64,000 nt of DNA, from assembly GCA_904063045.1 (NCBI GenBank), contig CAJFCJ010000002.1:3405891-3469890 (forward strand), in the 5' to 3' direction. Made by a program: the position numbers and the translations under genes. Positions within the stretch are counted from its first letter, which is position 1. Every line of letters starts with the position of its first letter. This DNA is from Dimorphilus gyrociliatus (Eukaryota > Annelida > Polychaeta > Dinophilidae). This document shows, one piece after another, positions 26,925 to 40,955 of this stretch. Under the pieces are notes generated by a model. It saw nothing but the letters and a program-made list of their open reading frames with translations, made no database searches and was not told the origin of the DNA.

Positions 26925-28103
26925 TGACAAACTAAATGGGGATGGACGTTTTTCGAGAGTTTCCAAGTTGATTTATCACATGCAAAAACTGTTGCTCTCC
27001 CCTATTCCCTCTTTAACATCTTTCCAAAACTTTTACTTGCAATTTTTCAAATAGATTAGAAGGAGTCAAAGAGATAAGCGAAAATTGAATAACTTGCATG
27101 CTGTATTTTATCCGCAACTTATTTCAGGTGTAAAGTGTAGACACAAATACAAACAAAAAAAAGCAGAGAGCTTTTCCCGATTTTTCACTGTATAATTTAT
27201 TGTATTCTCATAATAGAGTCGCGATGGATGTTTGTTAAATTTCAGTAAATTACTTTACGATGAAAAACTAGTAATTACTGCTTGACAAACTAGTTAGGAT
27301 AAAAGTGTGAACAGTGGAATTGATTTCTATCGCTTGGGAAATTGTCTCATATGTTTGATTTGTAATCGACAATGCAAAAATCTTTTGTAGCAAACTGTTG
27401 TTGATATATATGCAAACTGTTGTAAATGGATGGTGTGTAGGAGGCAGAACTAAACACGTTTTCTCGTTAAAAAGCGGTCCGCAAAATTTCATTCTTAACG
27501 GACCAGACTAAATAACATGACAAACTATGGTGGATGCATATATGCATAATTTTTTTGTAAATAAGCTACCCATAAGTGGCAGAAATAATTGCTTTAACCT
27601 CTTACGATAACAAGTTGCAGCTGTCAGGCACTTTTCTCTTCTAGTCTTGAAACTATTGTTTCGCTACTTTTGACAAACTGACTTGGTTTGACTATTTTAA
27701 GAAGGGACTAGACCGGATAATCGCTTAGAGATATACTAGTCCTCTAGTGTTTCTGCTGAAAAGATAGACAGTATTGAAAAGAAATGGCTCTTGACAAACA
27801 GGGACAAAGTACATCAGCTGGTAGTTTGCCCTATATAAATATGCTGTTAGGAAGAAAAATTTTTAGTGCCTCTACGAAGCGATACCGTTCTTGGGCGAAT
27901 CTTAAAACAGCAGTGAGTGGACATGCAGAACTACGGTAGGTGTCGCGTCTACAGATGAAAATAAACAACAGATGTCGCCAGTTGAAAATCGATTCGTACC
28001 TTTGATTCTCGCGCGAATCGAACTCGTACGCGTACGCTCAAAGTGCATCATTGAGATTTTCGCGGCTATCATTTAGTTCTTCTTAGAACAAAGACGTTTG
28101 TCA
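26925..28103. promoter_or_regulatory. Cluster of six TGACAAAC motifs upstream of dystrobrevin
   Basis: TGACAAAC(T) occurs at 26925-26933, 27283-27291, 27518-27526, 27671-27679 and 27792-27799, and in reverse at 28096-28103. The last copy is 47 bp before the dystrobrevin start codon. TGACA is the core recognised by TALE homeodomain proteins (Meis/Pbx/TGIF), so a homotypic enhancer is a reasonable guess. Binding is inferred only from the motif. Confidence 0.4.
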
Positions 28104-28149
28104 AATATTTTGGCAAACTTTAAATTATTTTTATTGGATATTATTAAAT
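27960..28149 (+). promoter_or_regulatory. Probable dystrobrevin promoter and 5' UTR
   Basis: A short CpG-containing block (CAGATGTCGCCAG at about 27967 and a run with several CG dinucleotides near 28010-28065) lies immediately before the first coding exon. Comparable blocks precede the SMAD, 23.2 kb exon and neuroligin start codons. The same CAGATGTCGCCAG 13-mer recurs in a dystrobrevin intron near 34645. Confidence 0.35.
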
Positions 28150-28625
28150 ATGAAGGACACAGCATGTATGGATGTTAATCCGAAGAATATTGCTCAGTTA
28201 ATCGAGGCAATTGATGAAGAATTGAAGGAAGAAGGTAGTATATTTGTTGTCTAGCTGAAACTAGGAGACAAATCTGACAGTCTAACATACTTTCTAAGAA
28301 GATTATTGAAGCGATTAGTTAATATGCAACAGTAATTTAAAACAAACAATTATTCATGTTCTAGTATTCATAGAGATAAAATATCATAGCATACATATAT
28401 ATTTAAAATATGTGGAAAGCCAGCGGATTGACAAATGATCTTTAATATACAATTAGACAATTGTATATATCTGTTATCAATACAGAGAAATATATATATA
28501 TATATATATATAAACAATTACCAATATATTAATGGTTGCATGTATACGTATTTGTAATATGCATACATATATATATATATATATATGTGTGTGTATGTAT
28601 ATGCGTGTGAGTCTGTATGCGCGTC

Positions 28626-28661
<36 letters not shown>

Positions 28662-31600
28662 TGTCTGTGTCTGTGTATGTGGTATGTGATTTTAAATATG
28701 ATTGTCTATGTGTGATACTAGTTAGTTTGGCTATTTTGTTTATAGTAAAAACTTATTATAAGTTAGATTCTTATATTCATAATTTAATTTTATCTTAATT
28801 AAATATTATTAAAAGGGAATAATGGCGATTTAAATAATACTATTTAAATGTCTTACTTTATTTATATATTCTAATATGTTTGTTCCGTACAAAACTGCTT
28901 ATTTAAATATCATTAAGGCAATTTAAATTTATGAATACTATTATTTAAAAAGCTTAACGTTATTTTGACATACTAGATACGAACAAGAAAAAGTGCAGAA
29001 GTTTGTCTGTAAAACTTATTAGAGAAAATTTTGCTGGTGGAACTATAGGCCTTGAGTTGGCCTAGACGGTAGTGCTTTCATTTTTAACCGAACAGTCTGC
29101 TTATCGAGTCTGTTCTAAACAAGCCTAGTATACGATTAAATTGACCTTTTATAATAAAAATTACCAAAGGCTATAAGATATTAAGGGTTAAACTGAAAAT
29201 TGGGCTATTAAAATATAGATGGATGTATTAGGCTTAATAAGATAATTGGAAGGACTTTGTACGAGTTTGTTTTAGTTTAGGCGTTTCTCGTAAAAATAAT
29301 GAAAAAAGGTTGTAGGGGAGGGGGCTTGGAATTTATTTTTTCTGTTAAAACATGCTCTTTCTCTCCTCTGTCTGTCTGTCTATCTGTCTGTCTCTCTCTC
29401 GCTCTCTCTCTCGCGCTCTCTCTATGGATTCCAACCTCTATCCATCATCCATCTAACTATTTTTCGCTCTCCTCTATCTCTTTCCCTTTCCACTCTATAG
29501 AACCGGGGGGAAAGGTGGTAAGACGAGGTCACGAAAAGAAAGTATACAGGGAAATAGGTGGAAATAGCAAGGGGAATAAGAAATAGTTTTCTAGTTCTAA
29601 TCTATGTCTGTCAGTTCTCTTAATTATCAGCATATATGCGTTTCTAATGACGTATACCTGTCTATTACACCCTACTGCCCTCTTTATATCGAATAAAATA
29701 CCGAAATCGTGACAAAATTGTGGATATTAAAGTACCGTATTGTGATAAAACATTACAATTAGTAAACATAAACACATCGCATTAATCACATATATATTTA
29801 ACATATAAAGAGTTAATGATTTTATTTTAAATAATTATATCGTAATTTTGTAATTTATTAGAATTCTATTAGGCGAACGAAATGTTTATACTTGCAGTTT
29901 ACATTTAATCGGGTATACATATATGTATTTACCATACCCTATTCTACTTTCAAACTGATTAATGGGTAAAGGTTGCCTTGGCAAATTGTTTTTGGTTTTC
30001 TTATATATAAACCAGGTCTCTCTGTACATAAAGCCATTAGTTTATTTTCCTTTAAGTTAGTATAAATAGTTAACTAATTATCTTTTTTCAATACTTTAAC
30101 TTGATTATATTCTCTTATCTTTCAATATTTCACAATATACTTGTATGTTGTGTATTTTACGTTATATTCGTTTGTATTGTAGTTTGTCATATGATGAATA
30201 AATATAAGAACATGTTATCACTATATATTTCCACCCACGAAATATATTATTTACAGAGCTATTATTATAATTGTATCCTATTTTTCTACTTTGACCATTT
30301 GGTTTCTAGTGTTTGGTATATATATATATACTGTATATCCACTTTTCTACGCTCTAATTCTTGTTCTAATTAATTAAAAAAGTGATGTGTAAATCTAATA
30401 AAGTTTTGCTCTCGAGGAGTAGAAATCTCCTGTTTTATTATCAACGATTGCCAATAAAACTTTTAGAATAGTTTGTAATTTAAAACTGTGAAAGTTAATG
30501 ATTAATATCCATAGAATAGGAAGAATAAATTGTCATTTAACCCTGTACTCTTGTTACTCTCCCTTTATTGTAGACGGTTTTCAATATTAGATATAAATAT
30601 ACTATATATACACTACATATAAACTATGTGTTGAAATTAAAAGAATTTTTATAGCATACATAATTTTAAGGGAGGTCGTTAGGGAATTTTTTATCTATTC
30701 AAAAAGCTATACTCGTTTATAATTGGCCATAGTGCCAATTAATCCTTACGTACTTTGAATTAACGAGTGATGGACCAACAATTGATTCGGTGCAACTTAC
30801 CGATAGACGGCATCTAAATCGTCATTATAAACTCTTGTCTCTGCAGTCTTGTGCAATTGTTTTCTTAAGAGAAACTTTAGTTAGTTATAGTAATGGCGTT
30901 TAAGGGAGTAAGTTGGACGATAAAGTAAAATATTTTTCATCCTTTGAAGCATCCTATTTATTTTATCTATTCTATGGTTTTAAAAGTTTGCTTTTGAGTT
31001 AGAGTATTTCAATGACCTAAATAAATTTAAATGTTTATATAATATGTATATATAGTATATCAATACAAATATATAACTTTCATTTAAATTGTTTATTACA
31101 ATTCATTTTACTTACATATATATATATATATATATAATGTATATATATCTTTTTTATACAGATAAACTAACCGGCTTGGTTCCGGAAGTGACGAAATCTA
31201 ACGGCGTGCTATCTTGTACGTATAAGCTCATGTTTTTAATTAACGTGCTGAATTTTTACAGATGTTTTACTTTCTTTTTCTTTCTATTTCATTTACCAAA
31301 GATATTCTTCATTCACTTTTTTTGTATCTTTTATCCAAAGGTGACATCGACTCTAAACAAGAAATAGCCAAGGAACAGAACATGCCAAATGAAGAAGTCG
31401 ATCAATTTGTAGAATGTAGGATCAATTAACACTTTACCTAAATTCTTTTAACAATTCGACCTAATTTGTTTTTATATAGCTAAGCAAAATGCTAGCGAAA
31501 CTGCTTATGAGAATCGGTTGGCTGTAGTTTTTAAGGAGATTTTATCTGAATTATGTGAGTACTTTTTGCTGGTTTATGTTTTATATTACAAAAGTCAATT

Positions 31601-31856
31601 GTTTTTATTTTTATACAATTCACAAAGGGAAATAGAGGGCGAAAGAGAGAGTGAGGGAGAGGGAGAGAGTGGGGCGAGGGAAGAAGTAAGTGAGAGATAG
31701 GGATAGACCGCTATGTTTCATTTTTCTTAAAAATAAAAAAGAGTATTTAAATAGCCCTTATCTTAAAAACTTGGTAGTATTCTTTAACTTCTTTTTTATA
31801 GCATTGATGAAAAATAAAATAAAAAAAGAAGAAAAGATAATATGACCTTATGGCAT

Positions 31857-31904
<48 letters not shown>

Positions 31905-32045
31905 TTCTCTCTGACTTTCCCGTATCCTCTATAAGATTAATGCTTTTGAAAAGTTATTGATTTAATAAGTTATCTGTAAAAAGTTTAGTTGGATTTTTTC
32001 TATTAGTACTTGTATCTTCTTTTTTTTACAAAAAAAGAAGGAGAA

Positions 32046-32085
<40 letters not shown>

Positions 32086-35000
32086 AGAAAGAAAGAATGA
32101 GAGAAAAGACGTAAATTTAATTTTGTAATTAAATTATGCAGTATGTTGACATTTTTAAGAAAAGAAATATAAAATTTTCATTAATTATAAATAAAGCTGT
32201 CATATAGAGTCAAATATTCTCTCTTTTTTCGGGTTCATAAAATGGCCTTTGTATAAATATATTTAATCGTCAAGTTAAATATCGAATTATTCGGATAGAC
32301 ATAATCTTCGAGTGTCATAAATTCCCAATGGGAAATATTAGTCTTTCAACACCAGATGGTATCTTCTATTATGATAGATGAAAATATTATAAATACTTTT
32401 CATATTCACTCAGTTGTATTTTCTGGAGGGAGGAAAGAAAAATTGAAAATAAATTACTTAAGACTTAATTTATGTTTTTTAATGCAACCATTATAGATAA
32501 TGACTTTGGAATGAATAATTTCTGACATTTAACATTTATAGGTCATAATTCTTATTTATGATAGGTAAAGAATGAATATATTTTTTGTTTTTAATATATA
32601 TATATATATATATTTAAGTACATACATTATTTATGAATTCTTTTCACTCATGAGAAAAACATTTAGTGTTGTAATACAATAGAATATCTATACATAAAAT
32701 TGTGAACTAAACAGATAATCTTATAATCTTTTAATCTTCTAACATGTTTTTGATGTCTACTAAATATTTTTTCTATCTGTATTTCTTTCAGCTATTCATA
32801 ATTTTGATGCTATTAAGTTTGCTTCTTATCGTACGGCTTCAAAGCTACGTTACGTCCAAAAAAGAACTTTTCTTCACCAAATCGATATTTGGAACGTTAT
32901 TGAAGCGTTTCGAGAGGGAAATCTCAATGCTCCTGCTAGACCGGATATTTTATCGATAAACTACGCTATAAGCGTTTTAAATAGGTTATATAGTCAGTTA
33001 AAATTACGGTAAGTTTATTATTATTCATAAGTTGTAAGAATGGCTTTTAGGGGAAAAATCTATTCGCTTTGTAGAGTTCATTTTTAATTAATCGCATTAG
33101 TTCTATTAATCTTCGATATAAAAATCCAGATGTTGCTGTATATTTGAAAACAAAAGAGCAAAAGTCATTCAACAACATTTTGTTGATTTTCAATACTTTT
33201 CTCTCTTTTCTTTCGCTGTCTTATTTATACATAGAAGACAACAAAGCTATCTTTTTCCATTATTATCTTATATCGTAATATTTCAATAATCCTTTTCCAT
33301 TTTAATTAGGCTTATTTAGATCTATTAAAAAAAATATAAAAGAGTAAGGAATTTGATAAGGATATTAGAGAGTGAGATTTGGTGTTTACTTCTAATTAGA
33401 ATTGACGGAAACCAAGTGTGTAAGAGATTGCGCATGAGAAAATAAGATAAGATAAAATGTTGTTTTGGACAAGGAATGCTTTCTTTATAGCTAATCAGTC
33501 AATTTTTCCCAAAGGGAAAAAAAGAATAGAGTAAAAGGCAAGGGAATATTTTCACATATATTACCATTTTCCTTTATTAAAAATGGCATAAATAAGAAGG
33601 AGAAAGACAGACAGAGAGAGAGAGAGAGAGAGAAAGAAGAAAAGAGATAGTGAGAGAGTAGAATTTTAGTAGCAGTTTAATATGGCATAGAATACTGTAT
33701 AATGATATAAAGGCATGTTTTTAGAATACATTATACAAGTGTAATAATTTTTTTGAACAGCTGCAATAGTCATAATATCTTCAACTTGTCTAAAAGATGC
33801 TCATAAGCACCTTAACTTCTGCCTTTTATCGATTTTATCTCGATGAAACATATAAACTAAAAGAAATATAAAATGAAATATTGTATAAACGACAATATAA
33901 ATCATACATATTTACATATAAACTATATGTGTATAGTATGTATATTTAGACAGGTATATGTCTTTTATAGCATCAAAGTTAATTATTTACTTTTTTAGGT
34001 TTTGATTACACTTTGAAGCTGAAGAAAGACTTATTTAGTTTACTTCTTCTTTACCCAAAATCCATAGTAGGCTTAGGGAACATAGAGAATACTCGACCCC
34101 AAATAGGAAAAAGTTGTAAGCTAATGATAGGAAGATAATGTTGTATTAGTAGCCTACCTATTGATTTTCTTGAGCAAAGTGAAAAGATCCTTTTTCTATC
34201 TCTTTCTCGTTATTTAAATCAAGAAAGTAATGTTACTGCTTTGATGAATTATGAATTATTTAGAGAATAAGTAGACAAGTGAAGGTCAAGAATAACCTTA
34301 TGAACTTTAAGCAATTCTAATACTTTATTTATTTTAGATAAGGGAAAGAAACTATCAAATTCTTAGCTTTTTCAATTGTTGCATAATATTACGCTAAGGA
34401 ATGGACACATGCTGAAAGATTATTTTTTCTATAGAATAAGTTCTCTTTTGGACTTTTCACCGGAACAATGTATAGAAAAACTAGCATCTATACTCTACGG
34501 TGCTTTCGCCTCTCAGGATAATATCCTCCGTACAAATGCCTTTAAAGTCGGTTTAGTTTGTTTGTGCAATAGTAAATTATCGGATAAACTTCGATGTAAG
34601 TTTGTCTTTTTACTTTATCCTAGAGATGGCGTCGTCTAGGATGGCAGATGTCGCCAGCTTACCGGCTAATAAACATAAAACTCCCTCTTCACATGGAAAC
34701 TGTTAAAAAAGATTGATTTTTTCAGATCTTTTCACTCTGTGCGCCGATTCGGACGGCTCCTTAGATCGACATGCCTTCGATCAAGTTATTCAAGATTTAC
34801 TAGCCGTTCCCAGTTGTTTGAGAGAAGCACCTTCTTTCGGCTATTCCGCGGCTATTGCTGCTAGCTGTTTTGCAGAGGTAATAAAAAATTATCAATTATT
34901 CACGGCGCGTACAACTCGAATATTTCAACGAAAGATAGTCTAATTCATTATTCTTAATATTTGCTATAAAGTTCTGTAAAATATTCAAAGCTGAAACAAT

Positions 35001-38000
35001 AGTAAGTTTCAATTTTCAAATTCTACTAAAGGACATATTACTTTATATACAATAAGATATAAGGACATGGAAAAAATTTACTTGCGTTATCCTTCTTTTG
35101 TCTCTTAAAGTAAGGTCAGACACTGATTGATGCATATTTCTCTTTTCAATTAATATGAGGGAAATCAACGTAAATTCGAATGATTTTAGTCTGAAAACGC
35201 AAACCTAATAGATCTGAATAAATTAAATTTCACCCAATAAATTCTTCAATGATGTATATATTGTTGGGAATTTAGCAGCGTATCAATAACAGACTGTGTT
35301 AGAGAAGGTTAATACGGTATTCCAATTATTTGGAGCTCTGTAAGATTTAACTTATATTTTCGTGTCTTTCAGTATTACATATATTTGAAAAAAAACTAAC
35401 CTAATTATTTCCTTATTCCCTTTTTCACCCTGTCCAAGTAGGCTGAAAGTAGAGACTTACATAAGAAATGGCTGTTAATTTAGGATTCAGATAGAGTAAG
35501 GAAATAAATGGGTTCTTATCGAGATCTATTATCCGCTGATTGAAGTTGTAGCTTGATTTGAAAAGATAAGATTTCGTGTTATAAGATAAATTTTGTTGAG
35601 CTTTTCACAAAGAATGTCATTCTTAGAACGAGCACTTAACGTATAAATTATAACTGTATAACAAAACGATAACTTGGTTATTATTATCATTATACTATAG
35701 TCTACAATAGCTGGAATTGATTTATACCAATATATATATAGCTTGTACATTACAAGGTGATCTATTAAAGTACAGTAGTTGATAATTATTGCTAGAGTTA
35801 ATATAATATACAGAAGTACAAAATTATACGTTTACTTGGCAAATAAAATAGTTCTTGTGTTTCCTTTGTGTCCATTAGACGCATGGGCGAGAAAAAGTAC
35901 GTCCTGCAGCAAAAATTGAGCGTATCATAGGTTTTGTCAATATTTTAGTATAACAATTACTGACACGGCGATAATAAGCTAAATTACTTTTTATATTTCA
36001 TTGCAATTCTCTCTTTCTCTCTCTCTATTTTTTTTCTACTGTGTATAAAATATATTTCATCTATTTGGTTTTCTGATTCATTCTAATATACTTGATTCAT
36101 CATCCCTTCGTATGACTAAATTGATATCTTTAAGCTTACTCACTAAATATAAACTCGGTTGGTGTCATTTTGTTAAAATCTTTTTGAGAGATTTACTAAA
36201 AGGGAAAATTAGCTATTTCAGTTTTCCTTCTCCTCTTTTCTATACTTAGTCTTAAAAAAACTGTATTGTTACTTACTTAAAAAAAAAAAATAATTACTTT
36301 TATTGTTGGGAAAGACTCTAAAAATGTCTTACAGTTAACCCTTTATTGGACTGTAACGAATGGCATAGAAGCTTAGAATGACTGTACGGAAAGTGTTTAC
36401 CAATTTACGTAGGCTTTGTCGGCTCTTAAAGACTGTATACTGGAAAAAAATCATGCTTATTTGAGAAATCTGTCCACTTCTTCTCCCTCAATTCATTCCA
36501 CTCCTTTTCTATCAAGCCTTATCATCAATAACAAATCGAGAATTTTCAATACCGTTTCTTTCGTCCAATCATTAATTAAACGCAAGAAAATTTTTACTCA
36601 TGATATCGTTTCTAGAGTGTAATTATATCTGTCTCGGAAATAGACCATCTTTCAGTCATAAAAATGCTCAGTCACGTGACCTCAAATGAGGTAATCGATT
36701 ACAGCGAAAACGCCTATATAACGGACCGTCACTTTTTTCCTCCTTACAGCACCAGTCAGTTGATCTCCCGCAATTTTTAGAAACTCTCTGTACCTCAACT
36801 AACCCACCGCAATTTCTTAGTTGGTTACACGTACTTTGGCGGATTTCGTCTGCAGAAAGCGGTAATTAATTTATCTGTTTGCCAAGGTTCGTAATCGATT
36901 TATATCGATCTTTTACATTTTTTGCAGTTTCACACACGAATAGCGTCTGCCAAGTTTGTAATAGACGCGATTTTAACGGATTGCGTTATTTATGCAATAT
37001 ATGTAGTGGTAAATATACTCTATGTCAAAGTTGTTTTTGGAGAGGAAGAACTTCTAAGAATCACGAAGCGTCCCATCCAACAACTGAATTTCAAACATCT
37101 TCAAAAAAGTCTGAAAAATCACCAGTGAGATCTTTATCGAACTCTTTAAAAAGATCTTTCAGCTGTTCGTCTAGTAAACATCAACCGGTAGTTACTTTGG
37201 CTTCGGAATGTAATGAGAAGCGGGTAGACTTGACGCACGTCGTTCCAGCAACTCCATTACCTAAAATGATGAATGGCATAAAGGTATTACCCGAAGATAA
37301 GGCTGACGATGAACACAGACTTATCGCTAGATACGCCGCTCGTTTGGCTGCAGATGCTGAAAGACCGTCCAGATCAACTAGTGAATTAAATGCGGCGTCT
37401 ACTTGTAACCGGGCGCAGCGAGAACTGGTAGCCGAACTTGAGGCAAAAAATAAACAAATTCTCGCACAAATTGAAAGGGTAAGTTTTTTCTTTCTCTATC
37501 TATTTTTGATAAGATAAAATTAGTTTACAATTTTATATCTTTTAAAAATCCTTGTGGGAGAATTTTTTTAGAATACTGAAGATACTGTAAGAGTAAAAAA
37601 GTTACTAAAGCGTTTAGAAATAATAAGAGGTAGAGAGATCCACTCTTTCCGCCCCATCCCCTCCCTTTCTTTTCATTTCTATGCAAACCATTTTTCATGG
37701 TTTTCAAATTATTGATTACTTGAAGAAGAGAAAATCTAATTGTATGAAGTTGATCACGTGACTCTGACAAGTATCTTTCATCCGTTTTGTATATAGATTA
37801 GTTGCAAAACAGCCAAAACATACTAAGTCTTCAACTTCAGTTTGCCCTATACTCATTTAATCTTTTTAAAGCATTAACAAGAATGTTTAATTGACTATTT
37901 TAAAAGTGAAAGTATTCTCAGAGTGCAAAATTAATAACACTTAATTAACAGTAGGAGTACATAAATTAATTAGAAACAGTTTACTAAGTTCTTTTCATTT

Positions 38001-40955
38001 AGTATGAACAAAAACTGAATTAGAGTTCCTTCTATTCTTTTGCTCTGTCAGTTTTACAACCTATTGTTGAAAGATATAAAAGTTTCTCACACATACATAC
38101 AAACATTTTCTCTCTCTCTCTCTCTCTCTCTGACACACACACACACATACTCTCCCTTTCTATTCTTCTTATAAGTTCTCCTTTCTTATTCATAGAGTAA
38201 TCTACTGTATTTCTTTCGGGTCAATTAACATGGCTTTGAGCTTCCTTAGTAATAGAATTGAAAGTTTCCTTCCTGTAATTCCAATCTAAATATTTCTTTT
38301 ACGGAATAAGAACAAAATTGGTATTTGATCTAGTAAACAAAACTAATATTTCCATATTTTTCTTTAAAACAAGCTTGTACAAGTAGCACTTGAAATCTTA
38401 AAAATGGAAATATTTCTAAAGATCGATAATGCAAAATAATTGATTGAAATTTCCATTGAGATAATCTCAGTTATTTCTTTCAACTAATCGATCGATAGTT
38501 TAAAATTTTTCCTATTGCAAGTTTATATACATATATTTTTTTTTTACTCTTTTCCCTTTTTCCCTTTTTTCCTTTTTTTTTTCCTTTTTCCTTTTTTCCC
38601 TCTCTTTTTATTTTAATATGGGATTTCGAGTCCATTACACGTTTCGGCTTAGTGTTTTTTTTTCTTCTATTTTTAGTAATTCCCCAATTGATTTAAAAAT
38701 ATTTGAGATCTATAAAAAAAATATGTTTCTATGAATTATAGTGTATTTTTAGAGATAATAATAAAAATTGTATATAAATTCGAATGTGATCCATTAATAG
38801 TGAATGTAAAAATAGTGTCTTATAGGTAAAGAAAAGTATGTTTTCTCATGATAAGATCCAGTTAATTAATTGATTTCAATGAAAATTACTTTTAGTCTCT
38901 TCTCCTTCTTAATATTTTATATTATTGAATTACTTAAATTGAATCATCCATATTGGCTTAGAACATTAAACATTACCATGGTTACCAATGGATTTAACTT
39001 AGAATACTAAGAGAAGACAGCCTTTAATCTATAGGATATTAAATAAAGAACAGAAGGTAAAGAAAGAATTGTCAGATAATAGATGATAATACAAAATATA
39101 TAAATCATAGAATAATGACTCCCTTTCCTTGAAAGAAAAAAAGGTAAAACAATCGATGTAAGAATGTTTTATTGGCGTTTCACAAAGTATTATTCGTAAG
39201 GAATTGACATATTTCTCCGATTTTTGTTTTGTTCTTTTCCCATTTCAGATTTATTATATTTTATTTGGAAACTATTGAAAAACTATATAAAAGGTTTAGT
39301 AAGAATATAAGAAAAATTCTAATACATATAATAAAACAATTTAAAAATTCTTTGATGATATTGAAAACGAAAGAAAACAGTAGGATTTTCTTAAATGTTT
39401 ACATTCCTTAGGTTTTTTTTTATTAAAGTTTTCTAGTTGAAGATTGTTACCAACCTCCTTACTTTCGCATCAATACTAAATGCAATGTAAAAGTCGATGG
39501 TGTAGACATAAACGCAATATAAATGGGTTAAGACAAACGAGTTTTAGTGCGAATAAAGTTAGTACATTTTAGGTACAGTTCACACTGAAAAAGGTAACTT
39601 TAAATTATTATTAAAGTATATTTCTTTATAAATTCAACTGTTAAAATAGAGTTTATGTAACATTTTTCACTCTTATTCCATAAATTAAATACTTTTATGG
39701 CTGTTTTAAATTCAAAGTCCCATTTAAGTTCTTATAAGCTTCTTTATTATTATTTGATAATTTTACATGAATATTAAATTCTTAGTTATTTGTCACATAG
39801 TAGAAGACCTTTCAGCTCTTTCATTTCCTTTCATTTCCCTTTTGATTTTCTCTTCTTATCAAAGGCTCTTTTTTTCTTCTTTTTATTCTCTTCTTCATTA
39901 TTTTTACCATTTTTATAATGTTTATAGTATTGTTTGAATATTATATACTTGACATTTTAAACTTAATAGTAACGAGAGTAAGGCTGTAAATCTTTTAGGC
40001 TTACAAACATTAATCCCTTACGCAGTTGCATTAGAAATTCTTTTGTAAAAATATAAATAATTAATGAAGATTTTTCACTAGACTGACACGCTTTAAAAAG
40101 GTCAGTAAATTCTCGCCAGAGATACTCGAAGTAGCGAATTTTTAATGATGCATCTCAGTAGGAAAATATCTTGTTTTTATAAGATATCTATGATTTAAGA
40201 ATATACAGTAGTTGAGAGGTTTCTTTTCTTTTCTTCTTATCTTGAAACATGTACACTTTCGGTGATATTCCAATGAATATATATTAGCTATTTAAAAGTT
40301 TTAACGAATGTTTTTATTGATGAGATTTCTAAATTTTTCTCAGGTTAAGAGCGAAGCAAATTCTGATCCAAATCCAACGCTACTAGCAGAACTACGAATT
40401 TTAAGGTCGAGAAGAGATGAGTTGGAAAATCGAATGTGTGCTCTGCAAGAGTCCCGCCGAGAATTGATGATACAACTGGAAAGCTTGATGACACTGCTGA
40501 AAACTTCCCCAAGTCATAGTCATGGAAGTCAATCGAATGCTGGCCATATGTCACCAAAATCACCCGTTAGGTCAGAAGGATCGAGATCTTTACGAAATGA
40601 CCTTCTCCTAGCTGCTGATAGTTTGACAAATGCTATGTCTAGTTTGGTCAGAGATTTGCATTCGGGAGAGTCCGACGAGGAAGATGAAGAAGACGAAGTC
40701 AATTGGATGAAGGAAAAAGAATATGAAGAACAATTTATGATGGAACTAGCCGCCAGGGAAGCACCGCCTCAGGAAGAGAAAGAATTGTACGACAATGAAC
40801 CCTCAGCTTTAGAAAGGAATGTTCTATTAGAAGATTTACAAACAAAAATAATATCAGACGATGTAGAAACAGATGCAGAAAGTTATATAAGGACAGACGA
40901 TGATGATGATGGAACTGATTGGGAAGAAGCAATGAGAAGATGGGTAAATCGATGA
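28150..40955 (+). CDS. Dtn: Dystrobrevin (10 exons), with a long N-terminal extension
   Basis: Exons 28150-28234, 31162-31215, 31341-31415, 31480-31554, 32792-33008, 34435-34595, 34726-34877, 36750-36861, 36928-37478 and 40344-40955 give 697 residues. Dystrobrevin is a cytoplasmic partner of dystrophin and syntrophin in the dystrophin complex at muscle and synaptic membranes. Residues about 98-310 match the two EF-hand-like regions ([48 protein letters not shown]). Residues about 316-362 are a ZZ zinc finger with CQVC, CNIC, CQSC and paired His. Then come a KSFSC-like basic linker, the [17 protein letters not shown] segment and the paired coiled coils ([26 protein letters not shown]) that bind dystrophin. 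The C-terminus is very acidic. The first 97 residues, from four small exons all ending in phase 1, are not part of the family core; vertebrate forms have only about 30 residues there. Domains are certain; the first exon is less so. Confidence 0.93.
28485..28690. repeat. Compound TA/TG microsatellite in dystrobrevin intron 1
   Basis: TA runs at about 28491-28512 and 28567-28586, then TG runs to about 28680. Alternating purine-pyrimidine of this length can adopt left-handed DNA. It creates a spurious 88-codon frame that I do not call a gene. Confidence 0.85.
29360..29425. repeat. CT/GTCT microsatellite in dystrobrevin intron 1
   Basis: Interrupted CTGT and CT repeats. They lie in intron 1 and explain the low-complexity open frame seen there. 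Confidence 0.8.
31859..32082. repeat. Inverted pair of dinucleotide tracts, (CT)n at 31859-31902 and (GA)n at 32048-32082
   Basis: The two tracts are perfect complements separated by about 145 bp, inside the dystrobrevin intron between the 31480 and 32792 exons. The transcript could fold into a long CU:GA stem. A third GA-rich tract lies upstream at 31625-31695. Confidence 0.85.
38109..38147. repeat. CT then CA microsatellite in a dystrobrevin intron
   Basis: CT run followed by a CA run, in the 2.9 kb intron before the last exon. The same intron has a long T/C-only tract at about 38530-38610. Confidence 0.8.

Larger units (their letters stand above)
23524..28149. other. Gene-poor interval upstream of dystrobrevin
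   Basis: No exon can be supported on either strand. Contents: the GA minisatellite, a TA hairpin (25569-25614), a moderately GC-rich stretch at 26.4-28.1 kb with repeated TGACAAAC motifs, and the probable dystrobrevin promoter at its right end. Confidence 0.5.

Noticed and set aside
28532-28798. 88-codon frame
   Set aside because: Translation of the TA/TG microsatellite.
29299-29586. 95-codon frame
   Set aside because: Built on a CT microsatellite within dystrobrevin intron 1.
35880-35931. Possible extra dystrobrevin exon (acceptor before ACGCATGGGCG, donor GTTTTG)
   Set aside because: Its 52 bp would break the frame between exons that join perfectly without it (CFAE to [10 protein letters not shown]).
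36416-36622. 68-codon frame in dystrobrevin intron
   Set aside because: Does not fit the family alignment and lacks a suitable donor; the next true exon starts at 36750.
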